From Arthrobacter citreus (lineage in GTDB: Bacteria > Actinomycetota > Actinomycetes > Actinomycetales > Micrococcaceae), in NCBI RefSeq assembly GCF_009192745.1, contig NZ_VTFV01000002.1, positions 1,302,001 through 1,366,000 on the forward strand: a stretch of 64,000 nucleotides of DNA, in the 5' to 3' direction. The notes beneath the pieces are model-generated. The model was not told where the DNA came from and did not search any database. It saw nothing but the letters and a program-made list of their open reading frames with translations. The position numbers were made by a program, and so were the translations under genes. Shown here one piece after another: positions 63,239 to 64,000 of this stretch. Position 1 is the first letter of the stretch. The number at the start of each line of letters is the position of its first letter.

Positions 63239-64000
63239 GTGGGCGTTGATTTCACCTCCATTGATTTTGAGACGGCCAATGGTTTCCGCGGCTCGCCCTG
63301 CTCAGTTGGCCTGAGCAAGGTCCGCGAAGGGCGGATCGTGGAAGAGGCCTCCTGGCTGATGCGCCCGCCTGCCGGGCACGACTTCTTTGACCGGCGCAAT
63401 ATCCGCATCCACGGCATCGAAGCCCATCAGGTGGCCGGGGAACCGCGTTTTGGCGAGCTCTTCCCGGAAATCGGAGCATTCATTGGCGATGACCTCCTGG
63501 TGGCCCACAACGCGGCCTTCGACCTGGGCGTCATCCGGTCCGCCCTGGAAGTCTCCGGGCTCGGCGGGCCGGCATATGACTACGCCTGCACGGTGGTCCT
63601 GTCCCGGCGAACCTATTCGCTGCCGTCGCACTCGCTGCCGTTCGTAGCCGAGGCCGCCGGCGTTCCGCTGGAGAACCATCACGACGCCACGGCGGACGCC
63701 CGCGCCTGCGCCGGAATCCTCATCGACATCGTGGCGCGCTCCGGGGCCGGCAGCCTGGCGGAATACTTCGCGCTGCAGGGCCTGCGGCCCAACCATGCCC
63801 CGGCGTACCGGCCCGGGATCGACCCGCTCTCCAAAGCCACCAGGGACGCACTGGAACGGGGAACCGGAACGGCGGCCTCGGCAGCAGCATCGTCCTTCAG
63901 CAGCTGGCCGTCCGAGGGCGTCAACCCGCCGCCGAACCCGGCTGCCCGTCCAGGGCACCCGCTTTACGGACAAACGGTTGTCTTTACCGGGAACCTGGGC
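63239..64000 (+). CDS. DnaQ-like 3'-5' exonuclease with BRCT domain, 5' part
   Basis: An open frame from a GTG at 63239 runs off the window end (254 residues visible). It is a DEDDh exonuclease: ExoI motif SIDFETANG (Asp9, Glu11), ExoII AHNAAFDLGV and ExoIII NHHDATADARA. A linker of about 70 residues leads to the start of a BRCT domain (LYGQTVVFTGNLG). Such epsilon-like proteins act in DNA proofreading or repair. The start follows the DedA stop by 1 nt (TGACGTG). The rest of the BRCT domain lies beyond the window. Confidence 0.88.
   Translation, partial: MGVDFTSIDFETANGFRGSPCSVGLSKVREGRIVEEASWLMRPPAGHDFFDRRNIRIHGIEAHQVAGEPRFGELFPEIGAFIGDDLLVAHNAAFDLGVIRSALEVSGLGGPAYDYACTVVLSRRTYSLPSHSLPFVAEAAGVPLENHHDATADARACAGILIDIVARSGAGSLAEYFALQGLRPNHAPAYRPGIDPLSKATRDALERGTGTAASAAASSFSSWPSEGVNPPPNPAARPGHPLYGQTVVFTGNLG

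Overview
The window is high-GC DNA with many GTG/TTG starts and actinobacterial gene content. It most resembles an Arthrobacter-like member of the Micrococcaceae; the genus is inferred from gene content and order, not from a database search. Two long stretches keep the gene order known from Mycobacterium tuberculosis. The first is argS-lysA-hom-thrC-thrB-rho-prfA-prmC-tsaC / wecA-atpIBEFHAGDC-DUF2550-murA-nucS (Rv1292 to Rv1321). The second is pncB-clpS-DUF2017-murI-MBL-rph-rdgB (Rv1330c to Rv1341). So most of the window is conserved chromosomal core with lineage-specific blocks set into it.

Layout. 1-6 kb: the end of a zinc/manganese ABC permease, a short-repeat patch, a DUF222-HNH gene, a Zur-type regulator, then an MBL hydrolase, a rhodanese and a HIT protein. 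6-12.8 kb: HrpA helicase, a WYL regulator, a small membrane protein, a GlxA-type regulator and tRNA-Arg(CCG). 12.9-15.9 kb: a three-gene flavin electron-transfer operon (FMN-binding lipoprotein, ApbE, NqrB/RnfD-like membrane domain fused to an FNR-type reductase). 16-22.5 kb: argS and the lysine/threonine genes. 22.5-28 kb: rho with a long leader and a 12-bp repeat array, prfA, prmC, tsaC. 28-34 kb: surface-polysaccharide genes (epimerase, two GT2 enzymes, a membrane NDP-sugar dehydratase, a WecA-like transferase). 34-42.6 kb: the complete F1Fo ATP synthase operon. 42.7-49.9 kb: murA with Asp in place of the usual Cys, cspA, nucS, a zinc-ribbon protein, an AI-2E family protein, an unrecognised exported protein and a thioredoxin/TPR protein. 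50-56 kb: an ABC exporter, DUF3039, an MFS transporter and a DEAD/DEAH helicase. 56-64 kb: pncA-pncB, clpS-DUF2017, murI, a probable cAMP phosphodiesterase, rph, rdgB, DedA and a truncated DnaQ-BRCT exonuclease.

Two patterns run through the whole window. First, at least 13 genes have a TAnnnT-like -10 box ending 6-7 nt before the start codon, which predicts leaderless mRNAs. Second, gene and operon ends carry very long, near-perfect hairpins (up to 22 uninterrupted bp) that mostly lack a T-tract. The best candidates for undescribed biology are the flavin operon, where an exported FMN-binding lipoprotein is paired with an ApbE that has no signal peptide, and the 12-bp palindromic repeat array at the head of the rho leader. 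I saw no rRNA, CRISPR array, insertion sequence, prophage or integrase.
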